From Oscillatoriales cyanobacterium USR001 (lineage in GTDB: Bacteria; Cyanobacteriota; Cyanobacteriia; Cyanobacteriales; Microcoleaceae), in NCBI GenBank assembly GCA_001698425.1, contig MBRE01000065.1, forward strand, positions 98,599 to 162,598: a DNA stretch of 64,000 nt. The letters are read 5' to 3'. The notes beneath the pieces are model-generated. The model saw only the letters and a list, made by a program, of their open reading frames with translations, searched no databases and was not told where the DNA came from. The position numbers and the translations under genes were made by a program. Shown piece by piece: positions 45,700 to 54,789 of the stretch; position 1 is the stretch's first letter; each line of letters starts with the position of its first letter.

Positions 45700-45706
45700 T
45701 GAGTAA

Positions 45707-46465
45707 TTACTTGGGAAATTGCTGTACTTTCACAACACTAAATTGGCGTGAGATAGAACCATAAGTTGAAGTAGGCGGGCTATTTGGATTTTCAAATTGT
45801 ATTGACTCTAAACGAATAAATCTTTGTTGCAAATTTAAAATTTCATAAATTTTTTCTCCTCTTTTTGCTCTAGGATCACCATTACATTCAAAAACAATCT
45901 CATTGGTTGAAATGAAGCCTTTATACTTTCCACCATATTCTGCTTTCTGACAAGGGGACAAGGATAACGGTTTAAAGTTGTTTTTAGAATCAATAATACT
46001 ATAGCTGGTATAGGAATAAAAGCCATTAGAAACTTGTGATTCTTCAATTAAATATCTTGATTCAGTAGAGAAAGAGACTGGAGTGAGCAAAACAAGGTCT
46101 TCTGAGAGTATTGGCAAATCTTTAATGATTTGACCAGAATCCTTCTGAATAATCATTCTTGCAGATGCAGTTTTGCCTTTAAAGGGCATACATTTTCTAG
46201 TTCTTGCAGAACCTATTAAGCGACTGTCTGGCTGCCCTAACCTTCTGAGAACTACGTCATAATAAACAGAAGTTTTGCCGTCTGGTGAAATTATACTCTG
46301 TGAGCGATATTTAATCTCCGTAGAACCTTGGCAGTTTTCCCCTGTTAAAATTCTCAAGACTAAATCGAAGGTATTTGCCTGAGCTAAAGTATTACCAATA
46401 ATGCCCAAGCTCCATGTGCTGATGATTGCACCAACAATAGCTACTGATTTGAGGTATTTTCTCAC
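45707..46465 (-). CDS. Predicted exported protein of unknown function
   Basis: This 252-residue protein has an N-terminal signal peptide, KSVAIVGAIISTWSLGIIGNTLAQA. The mature part is beta-rich, with four cysteines (ENCQG, RKCMP, SPCQK, FECNG) suited to two disulfides. No catalytic motif or family is recognised. It is the first gene of a pair with 45253-45699. Confidence 0.7.
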   Translation of the reverse strand: MRKYLKSVAIVGAIISTWSLGIIGNTLAQANTFDLVLRILTGENCQGSTEIKYRSQSIISPDGKTSVYYDVVLRRLGQPDSRLIGSARTRKCMPFKGKTASARMIIQKDSGQIIKDLPILSEDLVLLTPVSFSTESRYLIEESQVSNGFYSYTSYSIIDSKNNFKPLSLSPCQKAEYGGKYKGFISTNEIVFECNGDPRAKRGEKIYEILNLQQRFIRLESIQFENPNSPPTSTYGSISRQFSVVKVQQFPK

Positions 46466-46654
46466 AAAGGCTCTTTAAATTTTAGTTTCAGCAATCGTAT
46501 TATATCTTATAACGTTCTTAGAGAGATGACCTCACACTAGGTAAATTAAGATATCTCTCGCAGTTGACAACTATATCATTTTTTGATATCATACCTCAAG
46601 AAAAAATAAAACTTAACACAATTATTTACATAAAAATATATTTTTTTTACAACC

Positions 46655-47002
46655 ATGATGACTTACAAAGGTTACAGTGCTAACATTGAAGTAGATTTAG
46701 AAGCCGAAATTCTTTTCGGCCGAGTCCTCAATATTAATGACGTAGTAACATTTAAAGCACAAACTATTGAGGAAGCACGCCAAGAATTTCAAAAATCGAT
46801 CGATGATTATTTAGAATTTTGCCAAGAATTAGGACAGGAACCTGATAAACCATTTTCAGGTAAGCTACCATTTCGTACTACCCCTGAACATCATCGTAAA
46901 ATCTTTATTGCGGCAAATAAGGCTGGCAAAAGTATTAACGCCTGGATGGATGAAGTGTTAACTAAAGCCGCAGAGCAAACTATTCAGACTTATAGATATT
47001 AA
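46655..47002 (+). CDS. HicB family antitoxin with ribbon-helix-helix tail, orphan
   Basis: This 115-residue protein starts MMTYKGYSANIEVDLEAEILFGRV, includes INDVVTFKAQTIEEARQEFQKSIDDYL and ends in an RHH-type DNA-binding segment FRTTPEHHRKIFIAANKAGKSINAWMDEVL (pieces). This is the long, DNA-binding HicB form. A HicA partner is absent on both sides: upstream is a divergent hypothetical gene, downstream a BrnA-like gene. It is either an orphan regulator or has been separated from its toxin. The second ATG (46658) is an equally good start. Confidence 0.88.
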   Translation: MMTYKGYSANIEVDLEAEILFGRVLNINDVVTFKAQTIEEARQEFQKSIDDYLEFCQELGQEPDKPFSGKLPFRTTPEHHRKIFIAANKAGKSINAWMDEVLTKAAEQTIQTYRY

Positions 47003-47053
47003 TCGCTTTCATCTCTGCAAGAAAAGCCACTCGTCAAGAAAGAGAAACTTACT

Positions 47054-47311
47054 ATGACTATCTCACCGAAACGACTTGAAGAATTAAAAAATATCCCAGA
47101 AAACGACATTGATACCTCTGATATTCCTGAATTAGATGCGAGTTTCTGGGAAAAGGCAGAACTGGTAAAACCGCTGACAAAACAAGCTATTTCCTTAAGA
47201 GTTGATAGCGATGTATTAGATTGGTTTAAAAGCCAAGGAAAAGGTTATCAATCTCTGATGAATGCTGTATTACGCTCTTATGTTGAACATCATGTAAAAA
47301 GCAGTCAATAA
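47054..47311 (+). CDS. BrnA family antitoxin, orphan
   Basis: This 85-residue protein has the BrnA pattern: DIDTSDIPELDASFWEKAELV, KQAISLRVDSDVLDWFKSQGKGYQ and LMNAVLRSYVEHH, an RHH-type DNA-binding end. BrnA normally follows the BrnT toxin gene, but here the gene before it, 51 bases upstream, is a HicB antitoxin. Two antitoxin-like genes in a row without a toxin are unusual. It may act as a decoy antitoxin or a plain repressor. Confidence 0.88.
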   Translation: MTISPKRLEELKNIPENDIDTSDIPELDASFWEKAELVKPLTKQAISLRVDSDVLDWFKSQGKGYQSLMNAVLRSYVEHHVKSSQ

Positions 47312-47318
47312 ATATGGC

Positions 47319-47427
47319 AGGACTTACGCACCCAACCAAAGAAACCGGGTTTTTTTACGAAAACACTTCGTTTTGACCCACAGATTCTCTCAAAAACCCG
47401 GTTTCTGGGGCCATGAGCGTAAGTCCT
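47319..47427. repeat. MITE-like element with AGGACTTACGC ends
   Basis: This 109 bp element begins AGGACTTACGC and ends GCGTAAGTCCT, an 11-base perfect inverted repeat. An inner pair, AGAAACCGGGTTTTT and AAAAACCCGGTTTCT, gives a long hairpin. It is non-coding and lies between the BrnA and Uma2 genes. The ends recall IS-derived small elements common in cyanobacteria. Confidence 0.8.
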
Positions 47428-47486
47428 ATATGCGATGTGCTACAATCCCTAATTAAAGGTCGTTTAGTCCCCGATAAAACACCGAT

Positions 47487-48062
47487 ATGACTACCTTGAC
47501 TCTCAACCTCAATCCCATTATTAAACTGACAGATGATCAATTTTTTCAACTCTGTCAAGAAAATGAGAATATTAGATTAGAACGCACGGCTAAGGGAGAA
47601 TTAATTATTATGTCACCAGCAGGAGGAGAAACTGGAAACCGGAATGGAAGATTAACGCAACAATTATTTAACTGGTCAGATCGAGATGGTAGCGGTATTG
47701 CGTTTGATTCCTCTACTGGTTTTAAGCTTCCTAATGGTGCAAATAGATCCCCTGATGCTGCTTGGGTAAAATTAGAACGATGGAATACTTTAACTCCTGA
47801 ACAACAAAAGAAATTTCCCCCTTTGTTCCCAGATTTTGTCGTTGAATTACTTTCTCCCAGCGATAGTTTGAAAGAAACCCAGGAGAAGATGAGAGAATAT
47901 CGAGATAATGGTGCGCTTTTGGGTTTATTAATTAATCGGAAAAATAGGCAAGTTGAGATTTATCGACCCGGTGCAGAAGTTGAGGTTTTGGATAATCCTA
48001 CTCAAGTATCTGGTGAGCCAGTGCTTCCTGGTTTTGTGTTAAATTTAGGCTCGATTTGGTAA
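47487..48062 (+). CDS. Uma2 family protein, copy 10
   Basis: This 191-residue protein has LTDDQFFQLCQENENIRLERTAKGELIIMSPAGG at the N-terminus (pieces), SPDAAWVKLERWNTL, FVVELLSPSDSLKETQEKMREY and GLLINRKNRQVEIYRPG. The ELLSPSDSL variant marks a different subgroup from the tandem copies. It follows a MITE-like element by 60 bases. It is the only Uma2 gene in the second accessory region. Activity is unproven. Confidence 0.9.
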   Translation: MTTLTLNLNPIIKLTDDQFFQLCQENENIRLERTAKGELIIMSPAGGETGNRNGRLTQQLFNWSDRDGSGIAFDSSTGFKLPNGANRSPDAAWVKLERWNTLTPEQQKKFPPLFPDFVVELLSPSDSLKETQEKMREYRDNGALLGLLINRKNRQVEIYRPGAEVEVLDNPTQVSGEPVLPGFVLNLGSIW

Positions 48063-48353
48063 TCAGTTTATGAGGGAATTAATAGCAGAAATGCGATCGC
48101 CTGTTCCTGACCAAAGTTGAGTTCGCCTCTGAGTCTTCCCCAATCAAGCTCCCACTCTCATATAGGCGATCGGTTTTCCGCTAAACTCAGGCTTAAAACT
48201 TGTCAACTTTACACAATTTTTATATTAAAAGGCAAAAATATAATGATTTAGTAAAATCTAGCTTTAACACTATCCACCCCAAAAAAACTGTGACATGATG
48301 AAATTGTAGAAGAAAACAACACAACTAACCACCCAATAAATGAGGTCAAATCT

Positions 48354-48980
48354 ATGAAAACTACCATTAAATCAGCAATCGCCCTATCAGTGTCCTTAGC
48401 TTTAACAACTTTAGTTGCTTCTCCTTCCCGTGCTGGCTCTATAATTTTTGCCAATCAAGTTGAACAATTCAATGAAGGCGTTGGCATTAAAGACTCTTAC
48501 AGAAGAAATACTGCTAATGCTCTGGGCGCTCCTCAACTCAATGCTTACAGCAGTAACAAAGACTTTTTAAGCTTAGGTGTAGGCGGCTCTGCTATCTTTA
48601 GCTTCGGTCAGAAATTTACAAATAAAGTAACTCTTTGGGAAACAACTTGGGGAGATTACAAAGGCAAACAATCAGGTTATGACGAGCAAGTAGAAATTTT
48701 TGCCAGCAATAGTTTGAATGGCGTTTGGACTCGTCTGGGTTTGATCAAGAATATTTCAGATGGTGCTTATAATACAGCGGCAGGAGCTTCTTTGAGCTTC
48801 ACTGGTGTTTTCCAATATCTGAAATTGGTAGATAAATCTGCTTCTGGTAGAGATCGCGATGGTTTTGATGTCAATGGTATCGCGACAGAAAGCGTGCCTG
48901 AGCCCTTCACAATTGCTGGTATGGCACTAGGCGCTAGTGGAATGATCGCGGCTCGTCGTCGTCGTGCGAAAAATGCCTAG
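48354..48980 (+). CDS. PEP-CTERM sorting domain protein
   Basis: This 208-residue protein has a signal peptide (SAIALSVSLALTTLVASPSRAG), a beta-sandwich middle with FGQKFTNKVTLWETTWGDY and FQYLKLVDKSASGRDRDGFDVNGI, and a C-terminal sorting signal: VPEPFTIAGMALGASGMIAARRRR, that is VPEP, hydrophobic helix, Arg cluster. Such proteins are exported and processed by an exosortase. The middle suggests a discoidin-like surface or matrix protein. No exosortase gene lies in the window. The ~290-base upstream gap shows no further gene. Confidence 0.92.
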   Translation: MKTTIKSAIALSVSLALTTLVASPSRAGSIIFANQVEQFNEGVGIKDSYRRNTANALGAPQLNAYSSNKDFLSLGVGGSAIFSFGQKFTNKVTLWETTWGDYKGKQSGYDEQVEIFASNSLNGVWTRLGLIKNISDGAYNTAAGASLSFTGVFQYLKLVDKSASGRDRDGFDVNGIATESVPEPFTIAGMALGASGMIAARRRRAKNA

Positions 48981-49081
48981 AAACAGAGAAAGTTTCAACA
49001 GAAAGTTTCATAGATTGACTGGTGATATTTTAGCTGAAAACTATTTGGGGATAATGGTTTTGGCGGATGTCAACCAGTCAA

Positions 49082-51181
49082 CTATTTTTTCAAGCGATCG
49101 CGAAAATAAAGTCGATATAAATTACAACGAGGCATCACATAATTTCCGTGCAAATTAACCAACCCCATACTGTGTAACTTAAACCCATGAATCGAATCCA
49201 ACTGCACAGCATCAACGCTATCAACTACTTTTTTTGCTGCTGCTAATAACTCTGGATTTTGCTGCAAATTCCATAAATGTTGTCGCAAGTGATCCCCATA
49301 AATCCCTCCATCAGTAGCCGCAGTTTCTAGCAATTCATTTATCCCGATGTCCCCCCGTGCAACGTGATACAAAGTTAATCGCACTAAGTAGGGATGTCCC
49401 CCCACTATTTCCATTAATTTTTCAACTTGAGTTATTTGCCAATTTAATTCATAACGTTGGGCTAAATTTTGTACCTGCTCTGAATTAAATTCTGGTAATT
49501 CAATGGGTAAACCAACATTAAAAGGTGATTGATTAATATCCATTGGCACGTAAGCTTCCGTTGAATGCACGACGACTAAACGTAATTTTTTCCAAATATC
49601 TCGATTCTTTGATTCCTCATGCCACGCCCGCAATAACCCAAAGAAATCTGCCGCCACTTCAGGATACTCAAAAATCCGATCTACTTCATCTAAACCCAGT
49701 GCCAAAGGGCTAACCGTATTTTTTAAAAGATATCTTTCAAAGTAAGATTTACAAGCAACTTTACTGCCAAAAATTGCATTCCAATAATCTTCTAATCGAA
49801 TGGGTAAATCTAATTCTAACGCCATATTTGCACAAAACCACTGCAAAAATCGATCTAAATCACTAAATATTTTACTATCAGCTAATTGAAAACTTAAAGC
49901 TACTGTGCGATAACCTAAATTCCCCGCTTGATGTAAGACTCTTGCCATCAGAGAAGTTTTGCCCATTTGCCGAGGGGCTTTAATCCGAATTAGGGCTCCA
50001 GGCCTAACAATTTCTTCATAACAACGTTCTTCAATGGGTGGCCTTTCTACATAGAAAGCTGAAGTTAAACCTACTTGACCTTCGGGTAATTCTGGTCCGG
50101 CAACGGGCAAAGGAGGAGTATCAAAATTCTCCCAACCTGGTGTGATAATTGGGGTGTTTTTTGGGTTGTTTTCTAAGGCGCGATTTTCTTTAACAAGGGT
50201 AATTACTTCTTGGATTAAATTGGGAGTATCTGCTTCTGAATGCCATTCTCTTTGTTGAATTCGATCGAGATAGCCATAGAGATTATAATTAACTGGTGAA
50301 GCGAGCGGTAAATTCACTCGAATTGGTAAAATTATCGGTTTGCGATCGGGCCGAGAATCCCGCAATTCTTTCGCCCTTCGTACTTCTTCTGTCACCATTT
50401 CACTGGTAGCAGATTGTTCAGATAATAGTAACAATAAATAATCAGATTGCTTTAATTCTGCCTCAATACGACTTGGCCAATTTTCTCCTAAACGGATACT
50501 TTCACCGGCCATAAAAGCGGCGTTTCCGGCTTTAGTTAAAGCTTCGTAAAATTGCAAGGCGAGGCTTTTATCTGGTTCTTGAGCGCGATAGGAAATAAAA
50601 ATTTTGTGGCGGTTTTCTACTAAGTTACGAAATCCGCTAATTTGGTAGATAGATACAGGTTCAGTAATACCTTTTAATTTCCGTTGCCCGCCATAACTGG
50701 CAGATAGAGATATCTGATTTTTGACTACATCATAGACAGTTTGAGAGAGGCAAATTCCTCCCGGCGCGGCGATACTTTGGAGTCTGGCGGCGATATTCAC
50801 GCCGTTACCCATTACGTCATTGCCACTAAAAATTACGTCGCCTAAATGAATGCCAATTCGATGAATTAATACATCTCGTTCCGGTAAATTAGTGGCGGCG
50901 GCGGCGAAGTTTTTTTGAATTTCAATTGCTGAGGAAACAGCTTTTTCTGCACTGACAAAATAGATTAATAAACCATCACCCAAGGATTTCAAAATTTGAC
51001 CACCGAAACGATCGCACACTTGGCGCATCATGTCAAAATCCCTTTGAATTAAAGCTAGAGTGTGCTTTTCATCTGCGGCCATTTTGGGAGTGAAAGACTC
51101 AACATCCGTGAAGGCGATCGCAGCTAGGGCGCTCTCTCCTCGAAGATTTGGCGGTAATGCTACATTTTCTATGGGATTCAT
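49082..51181 (-). CDS. Class III nucleotide cyclase - TIR - AAA_35 ATPase multidomain protein
   Basis: The protein has 699 residues from the ATG at 51181; an upstream ATG at 51259 would add 26 residues and overlap the preceding gene. Residues 18-185 are a class III cyclase with metal Asp26 and Asp69, Lys65 at the purine-binding position, Asn129 and Arg133. Residues 192-330 are a TIR domain (KIFISYRAQEPDKSLALQFY, then Glu265/266 in the region of the NADase glutamate). Residues 370-699 are an AAA_35-like ATPase with Walker A APRQMGKTS (402-410). Expected role: NTP-switched signalling with a cyclic nucleotide and/or NAD-cleaving output. Confidence 0.9.
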   Translation of the reverse strand: MNPIENVALPPNLRGESALAAIAFTDVESFTPKMAADEKHTLALIQRDFDMMRQVCDRFGGQILKSLGDGLLIYFVSAEKAVSSAIEIQKNFAAAATNLPERDVLIHRIGIHLGDVIFSGNDVMGNGVNIAARLQSIAAPGGICLSQTVYDVVKNQISLSASYGGQRKLKGITEPVSIYQISGFRNLVENRHKIFISYRAQEPDKSLALQFYEALTKAGNAAFMAGESIRLGENWPSRIEAELKQSDYLLLLLSEQSATSEMVTEEVRRAKELRDSRPDRKPIILPIRVNLPLASPVNYNLYGYLDRIQQREWHSEADTPNLIQEVITLVKENRALENNPKNTPIITPGWENFDTPPLPVAGPELPEGQVGLTSAFYVERPPIEERCYEEIVRPGALIRIKAPRQMGKTSLMARVLHQAGNLGYRTVALSFQLADSKIFSDLDRFLQWFCANMALELDLPIRLEDYWNAIFGSKVACKSYFERYLLKNTVSPLALGLDEVDRIFEYPEVAADFFGLLRAWHEESKNRDIWKKLRLVVVHSTEAYVPMDINQSPFNVGLPIELPEFNSEQVQNLAQRYELNWQITQVEKLMEIVGGHPYLVRLTLYHVARGDIGINELLETAATDGGIYGDHLRQHLWNLQQNPELLAAAKKVVDSVDAVQLDSIHGFKLHSMGLVNLHGNYVMPRCNLYRLYFRDRLKK

Positions 51182-51197
51182 GGCGGCAGACTCGCAA

Positions 51198-52400
51198 TTA
51201 GCGGTAGATGCGATATATTCTAGCTTTGGCAGCAGCGCGAACGATGCGATTACTGTCATTTACTAAAAGTTTTAGCATATCAGGGGACGTATGAGGATGT
51301 TGCGCGATCGCATAACGTTCTAACCAGACTAATGAGCTAAATTTTTCGACTAATTTAATCGGAAATTGGGGACACATTAACAGAATTAAGCGACTAAAGC
51401 AAGGAGCAGAATATTCCAAAGGATAATGGTTGAGAACTACGGATAATTTCTCTGGATTTTCTGCTAAATATCTAGCGATCGCAAATTTCCTAACGCTTTC
51501 ACAACAATCGCTTAATAATATTTCTAATACCTCGATCGGCGTGTTAGGATTTTTTGCCACATTTTGGCGGACTCCTCGATAATTATCCTTAGCTAAATCT
51601 TGCAAAATACCAGCAGGTGTATTGGGATTATTCGCAAGGGTTTGGCAAAGTAAAACATGATTATATTTTGCCAAATCTTCTAATATATAAACTGCCGTTC
51701 TGTCATTTGAAAAACTTTTTATGAAAGACTCAGGGAGAGCATTTATTTTAGATAATTGTTCCAAGAAATCTCCCAACTTTTGACCATTCATCTCACTGTT
51801 CCAAATTGCCTCAATAGTTTCTTCCTGGGATATTTCTGTTATTTCCCCAGCCAAATTAACATGAAGCTTTGCGGCTTCGGCTACCGAGGCATATCGACTT
51901 TGAATTAGCTTTTGTAATACTTCTTTGGAAGTTTCTGGGTTTTCGGCCAATGCTAAAAGTGTTTCTTTATCTAATTGATTAACGGCGCGATCGATTAAAC
52001 AGAATGGTACGACTTTATACCGAACAATACTTCGTAGAGTTTCGAGGGGAATTTGAGTAGCTAAGTTAGGATTATCTAACAAGAACAAAGAGAAACTAGG
52101 GTTGTTTAGCAATTGTTCGGGAAACTCGCTACCTAAATAGAATAATACATCAATTGGAGTTTTAGGATTAGCAGCAATATTTTGGCGAGTAGCGATATCT
52201 TTGCTATTACTTAATTCTCGAAGTAGTGAAATGGGAGCATTAAGATTTGCAGCAACAAAACGTGCTAATTCTGTGCTAATTCTGGCAATTTCAACCAGGC
52301 GATCGCTGGGAGTATTTTCATCTACCGCCTGTTTTTGTAGCTTCAGTAAATTAGAAAATTTAGCTTCCATAGTCATTGTCAAAAGAGTTAGTAGCATCAT
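51198..52400 (-). CDS. Leucine-rich repeat variant (LRV/HEAT-like) protein
   Basis: The protein has up to 400 residues. The start is uncertain: MEAKFSNLLKLQKQAV (ATG at 52370) looks more natural than the hydrophobic MMLLTLLTMT leader. It is built from ~24-residue repeats of the type NPNTPIEVLEILLSDCCESVRKF and NNPNTPAGILQDLAKDNYRGVRQNVA, which match leucine-rich repeat variant units forming a helical superhelix. No enzymatic motif is visible, so it should be a binding scaffold. It lies 16 bases ahead of the cyclase-TIR-AAA gene on the same strand and is probably co-expressed with it. Confidence 0.82.
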   Translation of the reverse strand: MMLLTLLTMTMEAKFSNLLKLQKQAVDENTPSDRLVEIARISTELARFVAANLNAPISLLRELSNSKDIATRQNIAANPKTPIDVLFYLGSEFPEQLLNNPSFSLFLLDNPNLATQIPLETLRSIVRYKVVPFCLIDRAVNQLDKETLLALAENPETSKEVLQKLIQSRYASVAEAAKLHVNLAGEITEISQEETIEAIWNSEMNGQKLGDFLEQLSKINALPESFIKSFSNDRTAVYILEDLAKYNHVLLCQTLANNPNTPAGILQDLAKDNYRGVRQNVAKNPNTPIEVLEILLSDCCESVRKFAIARYLAENPEKLSVVLNHYPLEYSAPCFSRLILLMCPQFPIKLVEKFSSLVWLERYAIAQHPHTSPDMLKLLVNDSNRIVRAAAKARIYRIYR

Positions 52401-52630
52401 AGTTGACAGAGATGAAAATCATCGGTTTTTAATTCAATTCAATCTTACTTGTCGATCTATATCTCTCAGTCAAAATGACCTATGCAGCCTGAAATATAAA
52501 TTATCCCCAAAAAACAGATACCTAACTAGAGGTCTACAGACACAGCACCTAATAAAGTGCTGTTTTCTAACTCCTTAATTTTTCTTTACACAGCATCGTT
52601 TATTTATGTCCGACTACTTACTTGCACTCG

Positions 52631-53149
52631 TTACATTTCTTTCATAATTTCAACTGTGAGCAGAACGGCAACGATAAATCCAATTATAATTCCAACTTCT
52701 CCAAACATTAAACTTAATATTCCACCCCAGAAGATAAATCCAATTATTCCTAAAAAGAAAAATCTTAAAGTTCTACTGATTACTTTTGCTCGACGTTCAA
52801 CTCGCTTTCTTTCTTCTTCTTTTTGCGCTCTTTTAGCATCAGCTTTAATTAAGGCATCTAAAGTTTTTTGATCGTAGGAATTTACCTGAGTGCGAGAATC
52901 AAAACTTTGGTTTGCCGATCTTACACTTGGGCTGAGTGGTTGCACGATTTTTTGATAACAAGCAGGGTGAAAATATTTCACAGAATGTGTGGTGTGAGTC
53001 TCATGTTGAACTGCTGCTGACTGTTTGAGGGTTTCAAAACAACCCAGACACACCACGCCTTGAGGGTATTCTGTATGACAATGGGGACATTCGCGATCGT
53101 CCAAAGTTACAGGAGTGCCACATTCGATACACCGCAATAGCTCAGGCAT
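52631..53149 (-). CDS. Zinc-ribbon membrane protein of unknown function
   Basis: This 172-residue protein has an N-terminal double zinc ribbon (LRCIECGTPV, DRECPHCHTEYP, VVCLGCFETL and a later HPACY), then a disordered stretch, a charged helix (KADAKRAQKEEERKRVERRAKV) and two membrane segments near the C-terminus (FFFLGIIGFIFWGGILSL, GIIIGFIVAVLLTVEI). The cytoplasmic zinc ribbon would sit at the membrane. No specific function can be given. It stands between the LRV gene and the aldolase gene. Confidence 0.75.
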   Translation of the reverse strand: MPELLRCIECGTPVTLDDRECPHCHTEYPQGVVCLGCFETLKQSAAVQHETHTTHSVKYFHPACYQKIVQPLSPSVRSANQSFDSRTQVNSYDQKTLDALIKADAKRAQKEEERKRVERRAKVISRTLRFFFLGIIGFIFWGGILSLMFGEVGIIIGFIVAVLLTVEIMKEM

Positions 53150-53433
53150 AACCTTTTCTCCGGTTTATAAATATTTTAGGATTTTCTTACTCGATCATCA
53201 CCCCCGAAGGGTAACACCCCTTAAAATAAATTTGTACCATAAAATGTATGGGGTCGATCGTGTCGGTAAGTCGCGATCGCGTCGGATTTTGAGGACACAA
53301 ATTATTTAGGTAGAGAAAATTACCCCAAAAATAAGGAACAAATGTATCAGACTGAATAGGCAATAAACTGTAAAAATTAAGCTAATCTAAAACCAACGAC
53401 TGAAAAAATACAAACAATTTAGGAGGAACATCT

Positions 53434-54513
53434 ATGGCGATCGTACCCATGCGGCTACTGCTGGATCACGCGGCGGAAAACGGTTATGGCATTCCTGCTT
53501 ACAATGTTAACAACATGGAGCAGATTCAAGCAATCATGCGGGCAGCCGATGAAACCAATAGCCCCGTAATCCTGCAAGCTTCTCGCGGTGCTCGTTCATA
53601 CGCTGGCGAAAACTTCTTACGCCATTTGATTTTGGCTGCTGTGGAAACTTACCCCCACATCCCCATTGTCATGCACCAAGATCATGGTAATGCTCCTGGC
53701 ACTTGTTATTCTGCGATTCGCAACGGTTTTACTAGCGTGATGATGGATGGTTCTTTGGAAGCAGATGCTAAAACTCCTGCGACCTATGAGTATAACGTCA
53801 GCGTTACCAGTGAAGTTGTGAAAGTAGCTCACTCGATCGGCGTTAGCGTTGAGGGCGAATTAGGTTGCTTGGGTTCTTTGGAAACTGGAATGGGTGAAGC
53901 CGAAGATGGTCACGGTGCTGAGGGCGTGCTCTCACACGATCAATTATTAACCGATCCTGACCAAGCTGTAGATTTTGTTGAGCAAACTCAAGTTGATGCT
54001 TTAGCTGTGGCGATCGGGACTTCTCACGGTGCTTATAAGTTTACTCGTAAGCCGACTGGTGAAGTTTTGGCAATTAGCCGCATTGAAGAAATTCACCGTC
54101 GTTTACCGAATACTCACTTAGTAATGCACGGTTCTTCTTCGGTTCCTGAAGATTTGCTGGCTTTGATCAATCAATATGGCGGTAAAATCCGGGAAACTTA
54201 CGGTGTACCTGTCGAAGAAATCCAAAAGGGAATTCAAAGCGGTGTCCGCAAGATTAATATTGACACTGACAACCGTTTAGCGATTACTGCTGCGGTGCGT
54301 GAAGCTTTAGCTGCGAAGCCTGAAGAATTCGATCCTCGCCATTTTATGAAGCCTTCGATTAAGTATATGCAGAAGGTTTGTGGCGATCGCTATCAGTCTT
54401 TTGGTGCTGCTGGTCATGGTACAAAGATCAAACAAATTTCTCTGGATGATTTTGCTGCTAAGTATGCTAAAGGCGAACTGAAAGCTATTTCTAAGAGCGC
54501 TGTAGCGGTCTAA
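53434..54513 (+). CDS. fbaA: Class II fructose-bisphosphate aldolase
   Basis: This 359-residue protein has TTAGGAGGAACATCT before the ATG. The class II zinc ligands are present in [22 protein letters not shown] and [11 protein letters not shown], and NIDTDNRLA binds the substrate. It matches the cyanobacterial type that acts on fructose-1,6- and sedoheptulose-1,7-bisphosphate in the Calvin cycle and glycolysis. It partners the glpX-type bisphosphatase at 20266. The 280 bases upstream must contain its promoter, but I see no clear motif. A strong terminator follows. Confidence 0.96.
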   Translation: MAIVPMRLLLDHAAENGYGIPAYNVNNMEQIQAIMRAADETNSPVILQASRGARSYAGENFLRHLILAAVETYPHIPIVMHQDHGNAPGTCYSAIRNGFTSVMMDGSLEADAKTPATYEYNVSVTSEVVKVAHSIGVSVEGELGCLGSLETGMGEAEDGHGAEGVLSHDQLLTDPDQAVDFVEQTQVDALAVAIGTSHGAYKFTRKPTGEVLAISRIEEIHRRLPNTHLVMHGSSSVPEDLLALINQYGGKIRETYGVPVEEIQKGIQSGVRKINIDTDNRLAITAAVREALAAKPEEFDPRHFMKPSIKYMQKVCGDRYQSFGAAGHGTKIKQISLDDFAAKYAKGELKAISKSAVAV

Positions 54514-54554
54514 GATTTGTAGATTTTGATTTTTCGTGTCTAAAATTATCATTA

Positions 54555-54586
54555 ACCGGGGGACTTTTGGGTTCCTCGGTTTTTTG
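54555..54586 (+). terminator. Rho-independent terminator of the aldolase gene
   Basis: ACCGGGGGAC (54555-54564) pairs with GTTCCTCGGT (54571-54580), including two G-T pairs, around a TTTTGG loop. Six Ts follow. Confidence 0.9.
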
Positions 54587-54747
54587 TGTTTTGGAATCAA
54601 GATATCTCAGTGTTTTTTGAGGAAATTAGCTTGTAGCGGTTTAACGTGAGTTCGATGGAGCGCGATCGCCCTCTCCCCTCTCCTTAGACTCATCTATCTA
54701 AAAATTGCATCAATCCTATCCACAAACTTCATAAAACTCCATATTTT

Positions 54748-54789
54748 GTAACATTAGCTACTAATAACTCTAAATCAGTGCCTTACAGT
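54748..54789 (+). promoter_or_regulatory. NtcA-activated promoter of nirA
   Basis: GTA-ACATTAGC-TAC (54748-54761) is a perfect NtcA half-site pair, GTAN8TAC. The -10 element TACAGT (54784-54789, form TAN3T) follows after 22 bases, the canonical class II NtcA spacing. Transcription should start near 54796, leaving a 235-base leader before nirA. NtcA activates these genes when ammonium is low and 2-oxoglutarate high. The remaining 520-base gap shows no gene. Confidence 0.85.
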
